Below are positions 8,676-17,659 of a DNA stretch of 64,000 nucleotides, piece after piece (the first letter of the stretch is position 1; the number at the start of each line of letters is the position of its first letter). The stretch is taken from the NCBI RefSeq assembly GCF_003635165.1, contig NZ_ML058617.1:62001-126000 (forward strand). Direction: 5' to 3'. The stretch is from Burkholderia sp. Nafp2/4-1b (GTDB lineage Bacteria; Pseudomonadota; Gammaproteobacteria; Burkholderiales; Burkholderiaceae). The notes under the pieces are model-generated. The model worked only from the letters and a program-made list of their open reading frames with translations, searched no databases and was not told the origin of the DNA. The position numbers were made by a program, and so were the translations under genes.

Positions 8676-8719
8676 GCCATCCTGGCGTGCGGCGGCCGCG
8701 TAGGGCCGCGCCCCGACGA

Positions 8720-10264
8720 TTACCGAAACACGTTCACCGCATCCACGAGCCGCGTCGCCTGCTGCTTCAGGCTTTCCGACGCCGCCGTGCTCTGCTCGAC
8801 CAGCGCCGCGTTCTGCTGCGTGATGTTGTCCAGATGCACCACCGCTTGATCGACCTGCGCGACGCCCGTGCTCTGCTCGGCCGTCGACGAGCTGATCTCC
8901 GCGATCAGGTCGGACACACGCTTCACTTGCGCGACGATGTCCTCCATCGTCCTGCCCGCATCGTCGACCCGCCGCGCGCCCGACTCGACGCGCTCGACAC
9001 TCGCGCCGATCAGCGTCTTGATCTCCTTGGCCGCATTCGCGCTGCGCTGCGCGAGCGCCCGTACTTCGCCGGCCACCACCGCGAAACCGCGCCCCTGTTC
9101 GCCCGCGCGCGCCGCTTCGACGGCCGCGTTCAACGCGAGGATGTTGGTCTGGAACGCGATCCCGTCGATCACGCCGATGATGTCGGCGATCTTGCGCGAG
9201 CTGTCGGTGATGTCGCGCATCGTCGTGACGACTTCGCTCACTGCCTGCCCACCGCGCTCGGCCGCATCGCTCGCGGCCCCCGCGAGCTGGTTCGCCTGCA
9301 GCGCGGTCTCCGCATTGCTGTCGACGGTGGCCGTCATTTCGGCCATCGACGCGGCGGTCTCCTGCACGCCCGACGCAGCCTGTTCGGTGCGCGCGCTCAG
9401 GTCGTTGTTGCCCTGTGCGATCTCGTTGCTCGCGCGCTGCACGTTGTGCACCTGCTCGCTCACATCATCGACGAGCCAGCGGAACATCAGCCCGAGCTGA
9501 TTGATCGTACGCAGCGTCATGCCGATCTCGTCGACGCGGTTCATCCGCACGCCGCGGCGGCTTTCGCCGGTCGCGACGTTCAGTGCCTGCTCGCGCAGCC
9601 GCTTCAGCGGGCGCACGATCTGCGCGTCGAGCCACAGGCCGGCCGCCACCGACACGCCGGCCGTCGCGGCCGCGAACGCCGCGAGGCCGCCGCCGGCAAG
9701 CCCGCACGCCCAGCCCGCGCCGACGACGGCCGGCGCCAGCACGCACAGCGCCGCGTGAACGCGTGCGCGCACCGACATCGTCTGCGGCAGCGACGCGATC
9801 CGCAGCAACCCGGTCCGTACGATCAATCCCTTGTGAAAACGGCGGTTGCCGGCCTTGCCTTCGCGGAACGCGCGATACAGCGCGTCGGCAGCCGCGATCT
9901 CGTCGCGCGGCGCGCTGGTGCGCACCGACATGTATCCATGCGGCGCGCCGTTGCGCATCACGGGCACCGCATTCGCGGACACCCAATAATGGTCGCCGTT
10001 CTTGCGGCGGTTCTTCACGAGCGCGGTCCACGGCTCACCGTTCTTCAGCGTCGCCCACATATCGGCGAACGCCTCCTTCGGCATGTCCGGGTGCCGAACG
10101 GCGTTGTGCGGCTGGCCGACGAGTTCATCGGTCGAGAAGCCGCTCACGTATGCGAACGTCGTGTTCGCATATGTGATGATGCTGTCCGCATCGGTCGTCG
10201 ACATCAGCGTGACGTCGTCGGGAAAATTGAATTCCTGTTGGGTAACAGGCTGGTTGTTACGCAT
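8720..10264 (-). CDS. aer: Aer-type energy-taxis receptor (copy 2)
   Basis: A tandem paralogue of the preceding gene with the same length (514 residues) and plan: PAS, hydrophobic segments, HAMP, MCP domain. From the HAMP domain to the end the two proteins are nearly identical. The PAS domain is more divergent: TDADSIITYANTTFAYVSGFSTDELVGQPHNA against TDANSYIAY... in copy 1. The FAD-site RHPD is again at 57-60, and KNRRKNGDHYWV is kept. Differences lie mainly in the face around residues 26-52 and in the linker (SAPRDE against KASRDE), so the two may sense different redox ranges or bind cofactor differently. ATG 10264 (MRNNQPVTQQ) mirrors the copy 1 start. It has its own sigma-28-like promoter. 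Confidence 0.92.
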   Translation of the reverse strand: MRNNQPVTQQEFNFPDDVTLMSTTDADSIITYANTTFAYVSGFSTDELVGQPHNAVRHPDMPKEAFADMWATLKNGEPWTALVKNRRKNGDHYWVSANAVPVMRNGAPHGYMSVRTSAPRDEIAAADALYRAFREGKAGNRRFHKGLIVRTGLLRIASLPQTMSVRARVHAALCVLAPAVVGAGWACGLAGGGLAAFAAATAGVSVAAGLWLDAQIVRPLKRLREQALNVATGESRRGVRMNRVDEIGMTLRTINQLGLMFRWLVDDVSEQVHNVQRASNEIAQGNNDLSARTEQAASGVQETAASMAEMTATVDSNAETALQANQLAGAASDAAERGGQAVSEVVTTMRDITDSSRKIADIIGVIDGIAFQTNILALNAAVEAARAGEQGRGFAVVAGEVRALAQRSANAAKEIKTLIGASVERVESGARRVDDAGRTMEDIVAQVKRVSDLIAEISSSTAEQSTGVAQVDQAVVHLDNITQQNAALVEQSTAASESLKQQATRLVDAVNVFR

Positions 10265-10752
10265 GCAAGGCTCCGAAAGGCGGATCCGGATACGGAATCC
10301 GCGCAGCGCGAAAATCACGCTCAGTAGCCGAAAAACGGTTGCTCGCTTTACGACGGTCTCGTCCTTGCTGTCGGCAATCTCCGGGAAAACCTTAATCCGG
10401 AAGCGCGTAAAATATCGGATTCTCGCGACAGGATGATTTCGATCAAATAATCCCGCGATAATCGCGTCCGGCGCTTTTCACGGGCGACTCGATGCCTTAT
10501 GGATGGCGCCCGATAGCGCGCCAATCCGCTCAGTCGTTGCATGCGGCGAAACGACTCGCCGTGATCGGCTTCATTCAACCGGCATTCGAGCGCGATGAGA
10601 AAATCACGACACCCATTGAAACGGTCGTACGAAAATGCCGCGGTTTCTCATGCACGACTAGCGATGCGCATAATCGAACGCTCCTTTTTCGCGATCGCGA
10701 TTCGATCCAATTGACTGTAACGCGACGACATTCACGACAACGTAGCCAACGC
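10265..10752. other. divergent intergenic region, aer copy 2 / GNAT gene
   Basis: No supported gene in 488 bases; short frames here lack family signatures and a good ribosome site. Its leftmost part is the aer 5' leader and sigma-28-like promoter (10368-10394). The rest is moderately AT-rich and presumably carries the promoter of the acetyltransferase gene. Confidence 0.5.
10368..10394 (-). promoter_or_regulatory. sigma-28 (FliA)-like promoter of aer copy 2
   Basis: Reverse strand: TAAGGTTT, 11 bases, GCCGACAG; 7/8 and 6/8 to the FliA consensus with exact N11 spacing. It ends 104 bases before the start codon, almost the same distance as in copy 1, although the flanking sequence differs. The agreement of two independent sites raises confidence. 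Confidence 0.75.
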
Positions 10753-11364
10753 ATGACCACACACCCCGACCCACACACCGCTCGCCCATTGCCGGACCAC
10801 CGCATGACCCGCCGCACCGCCACCGAACTCGACGCACTGTCGCCACGGCTGCTCTCTCGCGACGAACTGCCGCTCGTCTGGACCATCGACCGGCGCGAGA
10901 TCATCCATCATCTGTACGCGCTGCGCGACGGCGAGCTGCAGCTCGTCTCCGACTTCTACGACGTGCGCGGCTGGCCCGACGGCGAAGCCGAACACTACAC
11001 GCCGATCCTGCTCGACTGCCACGATCGCGGCGGCTGGTGTCTCGGCATGTTCGACGGCGCGCGACTCGTCGCGGCGGTCATCGTCGACAACGACCGGCTC
11101 GGCCCGCGACGCGACATGCTGCAACTGAAGTTCCTGCACGTGAGCCAGGACTGGCGCGGCTGCGGGCTCGGCGAGCAGCTCTATCGCGCGGCCCGTGAGC
11201 AGGCGCGCGCGATGGGTGCCGAACGACTATATGTGTCCGCAACGCCGTCGCAGCGCACGATCGACTTCTACCTGCGCCTGGGCTTCACCGTCAGCACGTC
11301 GCCCGACCCGGCGCTGTTCGCGCTGGAGCCGGACGACATCCACCTGGAAGCACCGACCGCCTGA
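10753..11364 (+). CDS. GNAT-family N-acetyltransferase
   Basis: A 203-residue protein with an acetyl-CoA-binding GNAT fold at its C-terminal half. LKFLHVSQDWRGCGLGEQLY contains the RxxGxG pyrophosphate loop (RGCGLG), followed by AAREQARAMGAERLYVSATPS and FYLRLGFTVS, the usual beta6-beta7 region. The N-terminal half (ELPLVWTIDRREIIHHLYALRDGELQ) is characteristic of a GNAT subgroup of unknown substrate. ATG 10753 (MTTHPDPHT) and ATG 10804 (MTRRTATEL) are both possible; neither has a clear ribosome site. The substrate (amine, antibiotic or protein) cannot be told. It is followed 66 bases later by the DUF523 gene on the same strand. Confidence 0.8.
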   Translation: MTTHPDPHTARPLPDHRMTRRTATELDALSPRLLSRDELPLVWTIDRREIIHHLYALRDGELQLVSDFYDVRGWPDGEAEHYTPILLDCHDRGGWCLGMFDGARLVAAVIVDNDRLGPRRDMLQLKFLHVSQDWRGCGLGEQLYRAAREQARAMGAERLYVSATPSQRTIDFYLRLGFTVSTSPDPALFALEPDDIHLEAPTA

Positions 11365-11430
11365 CGCGCGCGAACACCGCCCGCGCGCAGAATTTCTGCT
11401 TGCTCAACGCCGCTCCCCCGGAGAACGACA

Positions 11431-11964
11431 TTGCAGACCATGCCGCAACCGGCCGCCACGCCGAAAATCCTCGTCAGCATGTGCGTGCTCGGTCACCCGG
11501 TCCGCTACAACGGCTCGGCAAAGACCGCCGCGCATGAAACGCTCGCACGATGGCAGCGCGAAGGGCGGCTGGTGCCCGTGTGTCCGGAACTGGCGGGGGG
11601 ATTGAGCGTGCCGCGTCCGCCCGCGGAAATCGCGCACGGCGAATCGGGCCAGCGCGTGCTGGCGGGCGCCGCGCGGATCGTCGACGTGCACGGCGCCGAC
11701 GTGACCGCGCCGTTCGTCGACGGTGCGCACACCGCACTCGCACTAGCTCGCGCGCACGGTTGCCGCTTCGCGATCCTGGCAGACGGGAGTCCGTCGTGCG
11801 GCAGCAGTTTCATTTACGACGGGAGTTTTGCGGGCCGGCGGCATGCAGGCGCCGGGGTGACGGCGGCGCTGCTGCGCCAGCATGGCATCGAGGTGTTCGC
11901 CGATACGGCGATCGGGATCGACGCGCTCGCCGCGCGCCTCGCGCCCTTTTCAGGGGCTGAATGA
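11431..11964 (+). CDS. DUF523 family protein, TTG start
   Basis: A 177-residue cytoplasmic protein of the DUF523 family, whose function is not established. It shows the family pattern: ILVSMCVLGHPVRYNG near the N-terminus (family S-x-C-L-L-G-x-x-x-R-Y-D/N-G), LVPVCPELAGGLSVPRPPAEI, and ILADGSPSCGSSFIYDGSF. The conserved cysteines Cys19, Cys48 and the SPSCG cysteine suggest metal or Fe-S binding, but this is inference. TTG at 11431 sits 7 bases after GGAG (11420-11423), whereas the first ATG (11440) is 16 bases away, so TTG is the likely start. Confidence 0.85.
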   Translation: MQTMPQPAATPKILVSMCVLGHPVRYNGSAKTAAHETLARWQREGRLVPVCPELAGGLSVPRPPAEIAHGESGQRVLAGAARIVDVHGADVTAPFVDGAHTALALARAHGCRFAILADGSPSCGSSFIYDGSFAGRRHAGAGVTAALLRQHGIEVFADTAIGIDALAARLAPFSGAE

Positions 11965-12071
11965 CGAGGTGGCCGGCACGACGAACGCGTGCCGGCCACC
12001 TCGATTGAAACGTGCTGAAACGCGTGCACGGCGAAGCACGCCTGCGCGCTTGGCCGCGCCGCGCCGCGCGA

Positions 12072-13274
<1,203 letters not shown>

Positions 13275-13501
13275 CAGTGTCTCCGGTCTCATGCAAGGCT
13301 GGGAAGTCAATCAAACGCGCCCCTTGCATTGCCCGCCGGGATGCGCTTAAATGTTCTATATACGAACATAAGATCGTGTATCGAACGTTCAACGCATCAT
13401 AGGGAGTGCGGGGACGACCTGTCAAGCGCGCGGTCCGCCGTGCGGTTGGCGTGTCAGGCCCCATGCGCTATCTTCTCGGCTGCACGACAAACCGACCGTT
13501 C
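13275..13501. promoter_or_regulatory. pcaF/pcaR divergent control region with inverted repeats
   Basis: ATGTTC (13351-13356), 7 bases, GAACAT (13364-13369) form a perfect inverted repeat, and 13 bases further lies the palindrome GAACGTTC (13383-13390). IclR-family regulators of the PcaR/PobR group bind GTTC/GAAC-type inverted repeats. Two sites at one divergent promoter fit joint activation of pcaF and autoregulation. Function is inferred. Confidence 0.6.
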
Positions 13502-14287
13502 ATGACAACCGAAGACATCCAGAAACCCGGCGACTCCTATGTGCAGTCGTTCGCGCGTGGCCTCGCGGTGATCCGCGCGTTCGACGCGCAGCGCCCGGAG
13601 CAGACGCTCACCGAGGTCGCGTCGGCCACCGGGCTCACGCGCGCCGGTGCGCGCCGGATCCTGCTCACGCTGCAGACGCTCGGCTACGTCGAGGCCGACG
13701 GCCGGCTGTTCCGGCTCACGCCGAAGATCCTCGAGCTCGGCTTTGCGTATCTCACGTCGATGCCGTTCTGGAATCTCGCCGATCCGGTGATGGAACAGCT
13801 GTCCGCACAGATCCACGAAAGCTGCTCGGCCGCCGTGCTCGACCGCACCGAGATCGTCTACGTGCTGCGCGTACCGACCCGCAAGATCATGACGATCAAC
13901 CTGTCGATCGGCAGCCGCCTGCCCGCGTACTGCACGTCGATGGGCCGCGTGCTGCTGGCCGCCCTCGACGATGCGGCGCTCGACGAAACGCTCGCGCAGA
14001 GCAGCATCCGTGCGCACACGCAGCATACGATCACCGATCTCGGCGAATTGAAGGCGACGATCGCGCAGGCGCGCCAGCAAGGCTGGGCCGTGGTCGACCA
14101 GGAACTCGAAGTGGGCTTGCTGTCGATCTCCGCGCCGATCCGCAACCGGCGCGGGCAGGTGATCGCCGCGATGAACATCAGCGGCAACGCGCAGCGGCAT
14201 ACCGCGAAGCAGATGGTGAAGGAGTTTCTCGGGCCGCTGCAGCAGGCCGCGCAGACGGTTTCTGAGCTGGTGGCACGGCGCGGGTGA
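13502..14287 (+). CDS. pcaR: IclR-family regulator, PcaR/PobR type
   Basis: A 261-residue transcription factor. An N-terminal winged helix (about 15-75: VQSFARGLAVIRAFDAQRPEQTLTEVASATGLTRAGARRILLTLQTLGYV) is followed by the IclR effector domain (about 85-255), with LAYLTSMPFW-like, CSAAVLDRTEIVYVLRVP, GSRLPAYCTSMGRVLLAAL and QELEVGLLSISAPIRNRRGQVIAAMNIS. The SYVQSFARGLAVI start and the GSRLPAYCTSMGRVLLA block are typical of the PcaR/PcaU/PobR group that sense aromatic intermediates. ATG 13502 is chosen; a frame to 13406 would enter the operator area. It is divergent from pcaF, which it probably controls. Confidence 0.88.
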   Translation: MTTEDIQKPGDSYVQSFARGLAVIRAFDAQRPEQTLTEVASATGLTRAGARRILLTLQTLGYVEADGRLFRLTPKILELGFAYLTSMPFWNLADPVMEQLSAQIHESCSAAVLDRTEIVYVLRVPTRKIMTINLSIGSRLPAYCTSMGRVLLAALDDAALDETLAQSSIRAHTQHTITDLGELKATIAQARQQGWAVVDQELEVGLLSISAPIRNRRGQVIAAMNISGNAQRHTAKQMVKEFLGPLQQAAQTVSELVARRG

Positions 14288-14324
14288 GCGATCGGGTGGG
14301 TCGGTGAGCCAGCGAGTCGGGCGA

Positions 14325-14396
14325 ATCGGCGGGTCGGCGCATCGGCGCATCGGCGCATCGGCACATCGGCGAACCGGCAGATCGACAGATCGACGA
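14325..14396. repeat. degenerate 8-bp tandem repeat, nine units
   Basis: Nine consecutive units of consensus ATCGGCGC run from 14325 to 14396. Units 3 and 4 (14341-14348 and 14349-14356) are identical, and the others differ by 1-3 bases. More degenerate units extend to about 14291 on the left. The array lies outside genes, between converging transcripts. It could vary in copy number between strains. Confidence 0.7.
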
Positions 14397-14414
14397 TCGC
14401 GCGACTCGCGGGCG

Positions 14415-14443
14415 GAAAAAAAGCGGGCGGCACGTGGCCGCCC
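14415..14443 (-). terminator. intrinsic terminator of the SBP-deacylase operon
   Basis: GGGCGGC (14425-14431) pairs with GCCGCCC (14437-14443) over a 5-nt loop. On the reverse strand the stem is followed by GC and a run of seven T (complement of A at 14416-14422), a canonical Rho-independent terminator 150 bases after the M14 gene stop. Confidence 0.8.
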
Positions 14444-14594
14444 TCTCAACTCTCTGACTCGGGTGTAACGTCCGTCTCACGGGACACGGAGCGAACTCCG
14501 TATTGCCCAATTTAGTCACGCGGCAAAACCCGGTCAATTTGACAAGAACGAAATTGCACGGTGCTTCTCGGACACCTTGCCAGCCGCAAGCCGC

Positions 14595-15710
14595 TCACGC
14601 GCCGAGCAGCATGCCCGTACGCACCGGCGCCGTCCCCGTCACGCGGCCGAGCGGCGCGCCTGCCGTCACGAAGCGGATCGCGCGCCGCATGTAGAACACG
14701 CCGTCGGTCGCACTCGAGATCGTCGTGACCGCATCCGTCAGCGGATCGACGATGTCGAACAGCGGATCGCCGGCACGGATCGACGCGCCGATCGTCGCGC
14801 GGTGCACGAGGATCCCGCTCACCGGCGCATAAAACTGCTCGCTGCCCGCGAGCGGCGTGGCAGGCGCTACCAGCCGCGGCAGCGGCGCGCGCTCGCCGCG
14901 CACCGCGCCGCACCACACGAGATAGTCGACGAGCGCATCGGCGTCGCGTTGCGCGTATTCATACGTCACGTCGCGCTGGCCGCGACACTCGACCGTCACG
15001 GCGACGGTGCCAGCCGCCATCGGCGAGCCGTCCGGCAAATGCGCGCGCAATCGCGACCACAGCAGGTGATGCGCATCGTCGAACGCATGCCCGCCGGAAT
15101 CCTCGGCAAGCAGTGAAACCTCCGCACCGAGATAACACGCGAGCGGCTCGACGTCCGGCCACGCGGTTTCGCTCGTATACACGTGCATCACCGCTTCGAG
15201 CGAGCAATGCAGGTCGATCACGACGTCGGCGTCGTGCGACAGCTTCAGCAGCGCAAGCTGCAGCGCATCGAATTCGGTGCGCGGCGCGATTTCGTCGAGC
15301 GCCGCGCCGACGCATTCGCGCACGATCGCGCGATTGCGTGCGCCGTCGTCGCCAAGCCGGTCGCGTGCACGCGCGGCGATCTCCGCGAGCGGCAGGAAGC
15401 CGCGATTGAAGTTGCGCCCGCTCGCGAGATCGAACCGGCCGATGAATTGCCCGAGCAGATGCTGATCGAGGCCGACCGGGTTCGCGACCGGCACCAGCAC
15501 GACTTCGGCGGCGAGCCGGCCGTCCGTGTCGAGCTGAGCGAGCCGCTGCTTGAGCGCGACGGCGGCGAGCATCGCGGGCGTCTCGTCGGCGTGCAGCGCG
15601 GCCTGCAGGTAGATCTTGCGGCCGCTATCGGCCGGCCCGAAATGAAAGCTCGTCAGCGTGCGCTGCGTGCCGATCGACGGCGGCAGGAGCGGCGTGGTGC
15701 GAATCTGCAT
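14595..15710 (-). CDS. M14-type zinc deacylase (succinylglutamate desuccinylase/aspartoacylase family), locus A
   Basis: A 371-residue member of the AstE/aspartoacylase family, which removes acyl groups from N-acyl amino acids. Zinc ligands are visible as ALHADETP (His40, Glu43) and DLHC (His168); the catalytic glutamate is Glu241 in VTVECRGQRD. The C-terminal third (about 290-371) forms a small beta domain (FYAPVSGILVHRATIGASIRAGDPLFDIVDP) resembling a biotinyl/lipoyl-like fold seen in this family. ATG 15710 (MQIRTTPLLPP) is the start. It lies 66 bases downstream of the binding-protein gene, so both are probably one operon. A second protein of equal length, with nearly identical spacing of these residues, lies at 40162-41277. 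The natural substrate is not known. Confidence 0.88.
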   Translation of the reverse strand: MQIRTTPLLPPSIGTQRTLTSFHFGPADSGRKIYLQAALHADETPAMLAAVALKQRLAQLDTDGRLAAEVVLVPVANPVGLDQHLLGQFIGRFDLASGRNFNRGFLPLAEIAARARDRLGDDGARNRAIVRECVGAALDEIAPRTEFDALQLALLKLSHDADVVIDLHCSLEAVMHVYTSETAWPDVEPLACYLGAEVSLLAEDSGGHAFDDAHHLLWSRLRAHLPDGSPMAAGTVAVTVECRGQRDVTYEYAQRDADALVDYLVWCGAVRGERAPLPRLVAPATPLAGSEQFYAPVSGILVHRATIGASIRAGDPLFDIVDPLTDAVTTISSATDGVFYMRRAIRFVTAGAPLGRVTGTAPVRTGMLLGA

Positions 15711-15776
15711 CGATGGTCTCGAATGGATGAAAACGGAGAATCGGGAGGGAATTGGGAGAGCGGGCCTGCACGGCAC

Positions 15777-16550
15777 TCAGTCGCCGTATGGGTTGAAATC
15801 GAAGTACTGCTTCGCGATCCGGTCGTACGTACCGTCCTTCAGCATCGACGCGATCGCGCCGTCGATCGACGCCTTGAGTGCGGTGTCCGACTGCCGCATG
15901 CCGATGCCGACGCCGCGATCGCCCAGGTCGAGCGGTGCGCCGACGAACGCGAAACCCTTGCCGCGCGGCTGGCGCAGGAACCCGTAGTCGGCCTCCACGG
16001 CGCCGAGCAGCGCCGCGTCGAGGCGGCCGTTCACGAGATCGGCGAACACGTCGTCCTGGCTCTTGTACGGCATCACGCCGACGCCGGCCGGTGCCCAGTG
16101 CGCGAGCGCCCACGATTCGAACTGCGTGCCCGACTGCACGCCGACGCGCTTGCCGGCCAGCGACGCCGCCGTGCCGTCGAGCCCGCTGCCGGGCCGCGCG
16201 ACGAGCCGCGACTTGAAGCGGAACAGCTTCGACGAGAACAGGATCTGTTTCTCGCGCTTCGCGGTGATCGCCATCGACGACAGGATCGCGTCGATCTTGC
16301 GCGCCTGCAACGCGGGGATCATCCCGGAGAATTCGAGCTCGACCCACTGGCAGCGCAACTGCGCGCGGCGGCAGATCTCGTTGCCGAGATCGACGTCGAA
16401 GCCCTTCAGGCTGCCGTCGGGCGCTTTCGCATCCATCGGCGGGTAGGTCGGGTCGATGCCGAGCCGCACCACGTGCGCGTCGAGCGCGTACGCGGACGTG
16501 GCCGCCAGGCCAATGCACAGGGAAACGAGCGGAACGAGGAAACGTTTCAT
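15777..16550 (-). CDS. amino-acid ABC solute-binding protein (HisJ/ArgT type), locus A
   Basis: A 257-residue periplasmic binding protein of family 3. A signal peptide (MKRFLVPLVSLCIGLAATSAYA) is followed by VRLGIDPTYPPMDAKAPDGSLKGFDVDLGNEICRR, the standard start of lysine/arginine/ornithine/histidine-type receptors; FSGMIPALQARKIDAILSSMAIT and GTYDRIAKQYFDFNPYGD close the pattern. ATG 16550 is chosen by the signal peptide. No permease or ATPase gene is near, so it must work with a transporter encoded elsewhere or as a sensor. It leads a two-gene operon with the M14 deacylase and is divergent from a LysR gene. Confidence 0.92.
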   Translation of the reverse strand: MKRFLVPLVSLCIGLAATSAYALDAHVVRLGIDPTYPPMDAKAPDGSLKGFDVDLGNEICRRAQLRCQWVELEFSGMIPALQARKIDAILSSMAITAKREKQILFSSKLFRFKSRLVARPGSGLDGTAASLAGKRVGVQSGTQFESWALAHWAPAGVGVMPYKSQDDVFADLVNGRLDAALLGAVEADYGFLRQPRGKGFAFVGAPLDLGDRGVGIGMRQSDTALKASIDGAIASMLKDGTYDRIAKQYFDFNPYGD

Positions 16551-16650
16551 GGTCAACGGATGGGCAGGAAGAGGAACAAACGGCATGAGCCGGACTGCCT
16601 GCGATCGTAGAAGCGCGGGGCCAGCGCCGGAACCATCGGCTGACTTATCA

Positions 16651-16669
16651 TGATCGGTATTTCCGATCA
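16651..16669. promoter_or_regulatory. LysR-type operator between locus A lysR and the binding protein gene
   Basis: TGATCGGTATTTCCGATCA is a perfect 7-bp inverted repeat with a 5-nt AT-rich centre, 18 bases before the lysR start and about 100 bases before the binding-protein start. This fits a LysR recognition site at a divergent promoter. Confidence 0.65.
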
Positions 16670-16687
16670 CCGGCCTCGCTGCTTCCC

Positions 16688-17608
16688 ATGGCGTTCACGC
16701 TGTCCCAGCTCCGCATCTTCCAGGCCGTCGTCGAGCACGGCAGCCTGCGCGCGGCCGCACGCGCGCTCGATCTCGCGCAAAGCGGCGTCACGCAGCAACT
16801 GCAGGGCCTCGAGGCGACGCTCGGCGCGACGCTGTTCACGCGTACCAATCGCGGGATCGTGCCGACGGCCGTCGGCCAGCGGCTGCTCGCGCGTTCCGGT
16901 TCGATCCTCGGCGAATGCGAGCAGGTCGAGCGCGAAATCCGTCAGTTGAGCGGCGCCTACGAAGGCACCGTCACGCTCGGCCTCGTAACGGAACCGCTGA
17001 TCGACGCGTTCGCGCCGGTGCTGACCGCGTTTCGCGCGCGCTTCGACAAGGTGGATGTGCATCTGCGCACCGGCACGTCGCGGATGATGATCGGCTGGCT
17101 GCGCGAGCGCGCGGTCGATTTCGCGATCGCGCTGGTCGCGAAGCAGACCGACACGACCGATCTCGCGATCACGCCGCTGCGCACGTCGGCGCCGGTGGTC
17201 GTTTGCCGTAACGGGCACCCGGCGATGCATGCGCAATCGCTCGCCGAGCTGGCCGACTATGGATGGGTGTCGACGCGCTCGCCGAATCTGAGCGCCGACC
17301 CGGTCGTCAACCGGCTGCTCGCGTACTTCGACGCGCACGGCCAGCCGCCGCCGAAGATTCTCGCGACCGTCGAAGGGATGTTCGAGACGCTGCAGATCGT
17401 CACGCAGACCGATTCCCTCGCGCTCGAAACCGAAGCCATCACGCGGCACGGGCCGTTCGCCGGCGCGCTCGCGAAGGTGCCCGTGCGCGAACAGGCCGAA
17501 GCGCAGGACATCTGCCTTCTGCAGCGCGCCGCCGTGCCGCTGACGCCGGCCGCGCAGGAACTCGCGACGATGCTCGCGTCGTATCTGAGGGTGGTGCGCG
17601 GGCGGTAA
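16688..17608 (+). CDS. LysR-family regulator, locus A
   Basis: A 306-residue LysR regulator: winged helix in residues 1-65 (LSQLRIFQAVVEHGSLRAAARALDLAQSGVTQQLQGLEATLGATLFTR) and a two-lobe effector domain from about 92 (GTVTLGLVTEPLIDAF). Divergent from the binding-protein/M14 operon with a 137-base control region carrying a perfect 19-bp palindrome, so it most likely controls that operon and itself. The effector is probably the acylated or free amino acid handled by the operon (inference). It is not a close copy of the LysR at 37970, although both belong to a LysR, SBP and deacylase group. Confidence 0.92.
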   Translation: MAFTLSQLRIFQAVVEHGSLRAAARALDLAQSGVTQQLQGLEATLGATLFTRTNRGIVPTAVGQRLLARSGSILGECEQVEREIRQLSGAYEGTVTLGLVTEPLIDAFAPVLTAFRARFDKVDVHLRTGTSRMMIGWLRERAVDFAIALVAKQTDTTDLAITPLRTSAPVVVCRNGHPAMHAQSLAELADYGWVSTRSPNLSADPVVNRLLAYFDAHGQPPPKILATVEGMFETLQIVTQTDSLALETEAITRHGPFAGALAKVPVREQAEAQDICLLQRAAVPLTPAAQELATMLASYLRVVRGR

Positions 17609-17659
17609 GCGCAATGGCCGCGGCGCCGCCCGCGGCACCGCGCGTCGCATCACGTAGCG

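Larger units (their letters stand above)
8324..8719. other. intergenic region between the two aer genes
   Basis: No gene is seen. It holds the sigma-28-like promoter of copy 1 (8431-8457), an AT-rich stretch, an intrinsic terminator for copy 2 (8529-8555) and a larger nested hairpin (8629-8675). Confidence 0.6.
14288..14594. other. intergenic region between pcaR and the M14 deacylase gene
   Basis: No gene. It contains an octamer tandem repeat (14325-14396), an intrinsic terminator for the deacylase transcript (14415-14443) and a small hairpin ACGGAG-CGAA-CTCCGT (about 14486-14501). Confidence 0.6.

Noticed and set aside
14325..14396. Possible CRISPR or iteron origin
   Set aside because: No spacers, no replication or Cas gene nearby; a degenerate 8-bp array only.
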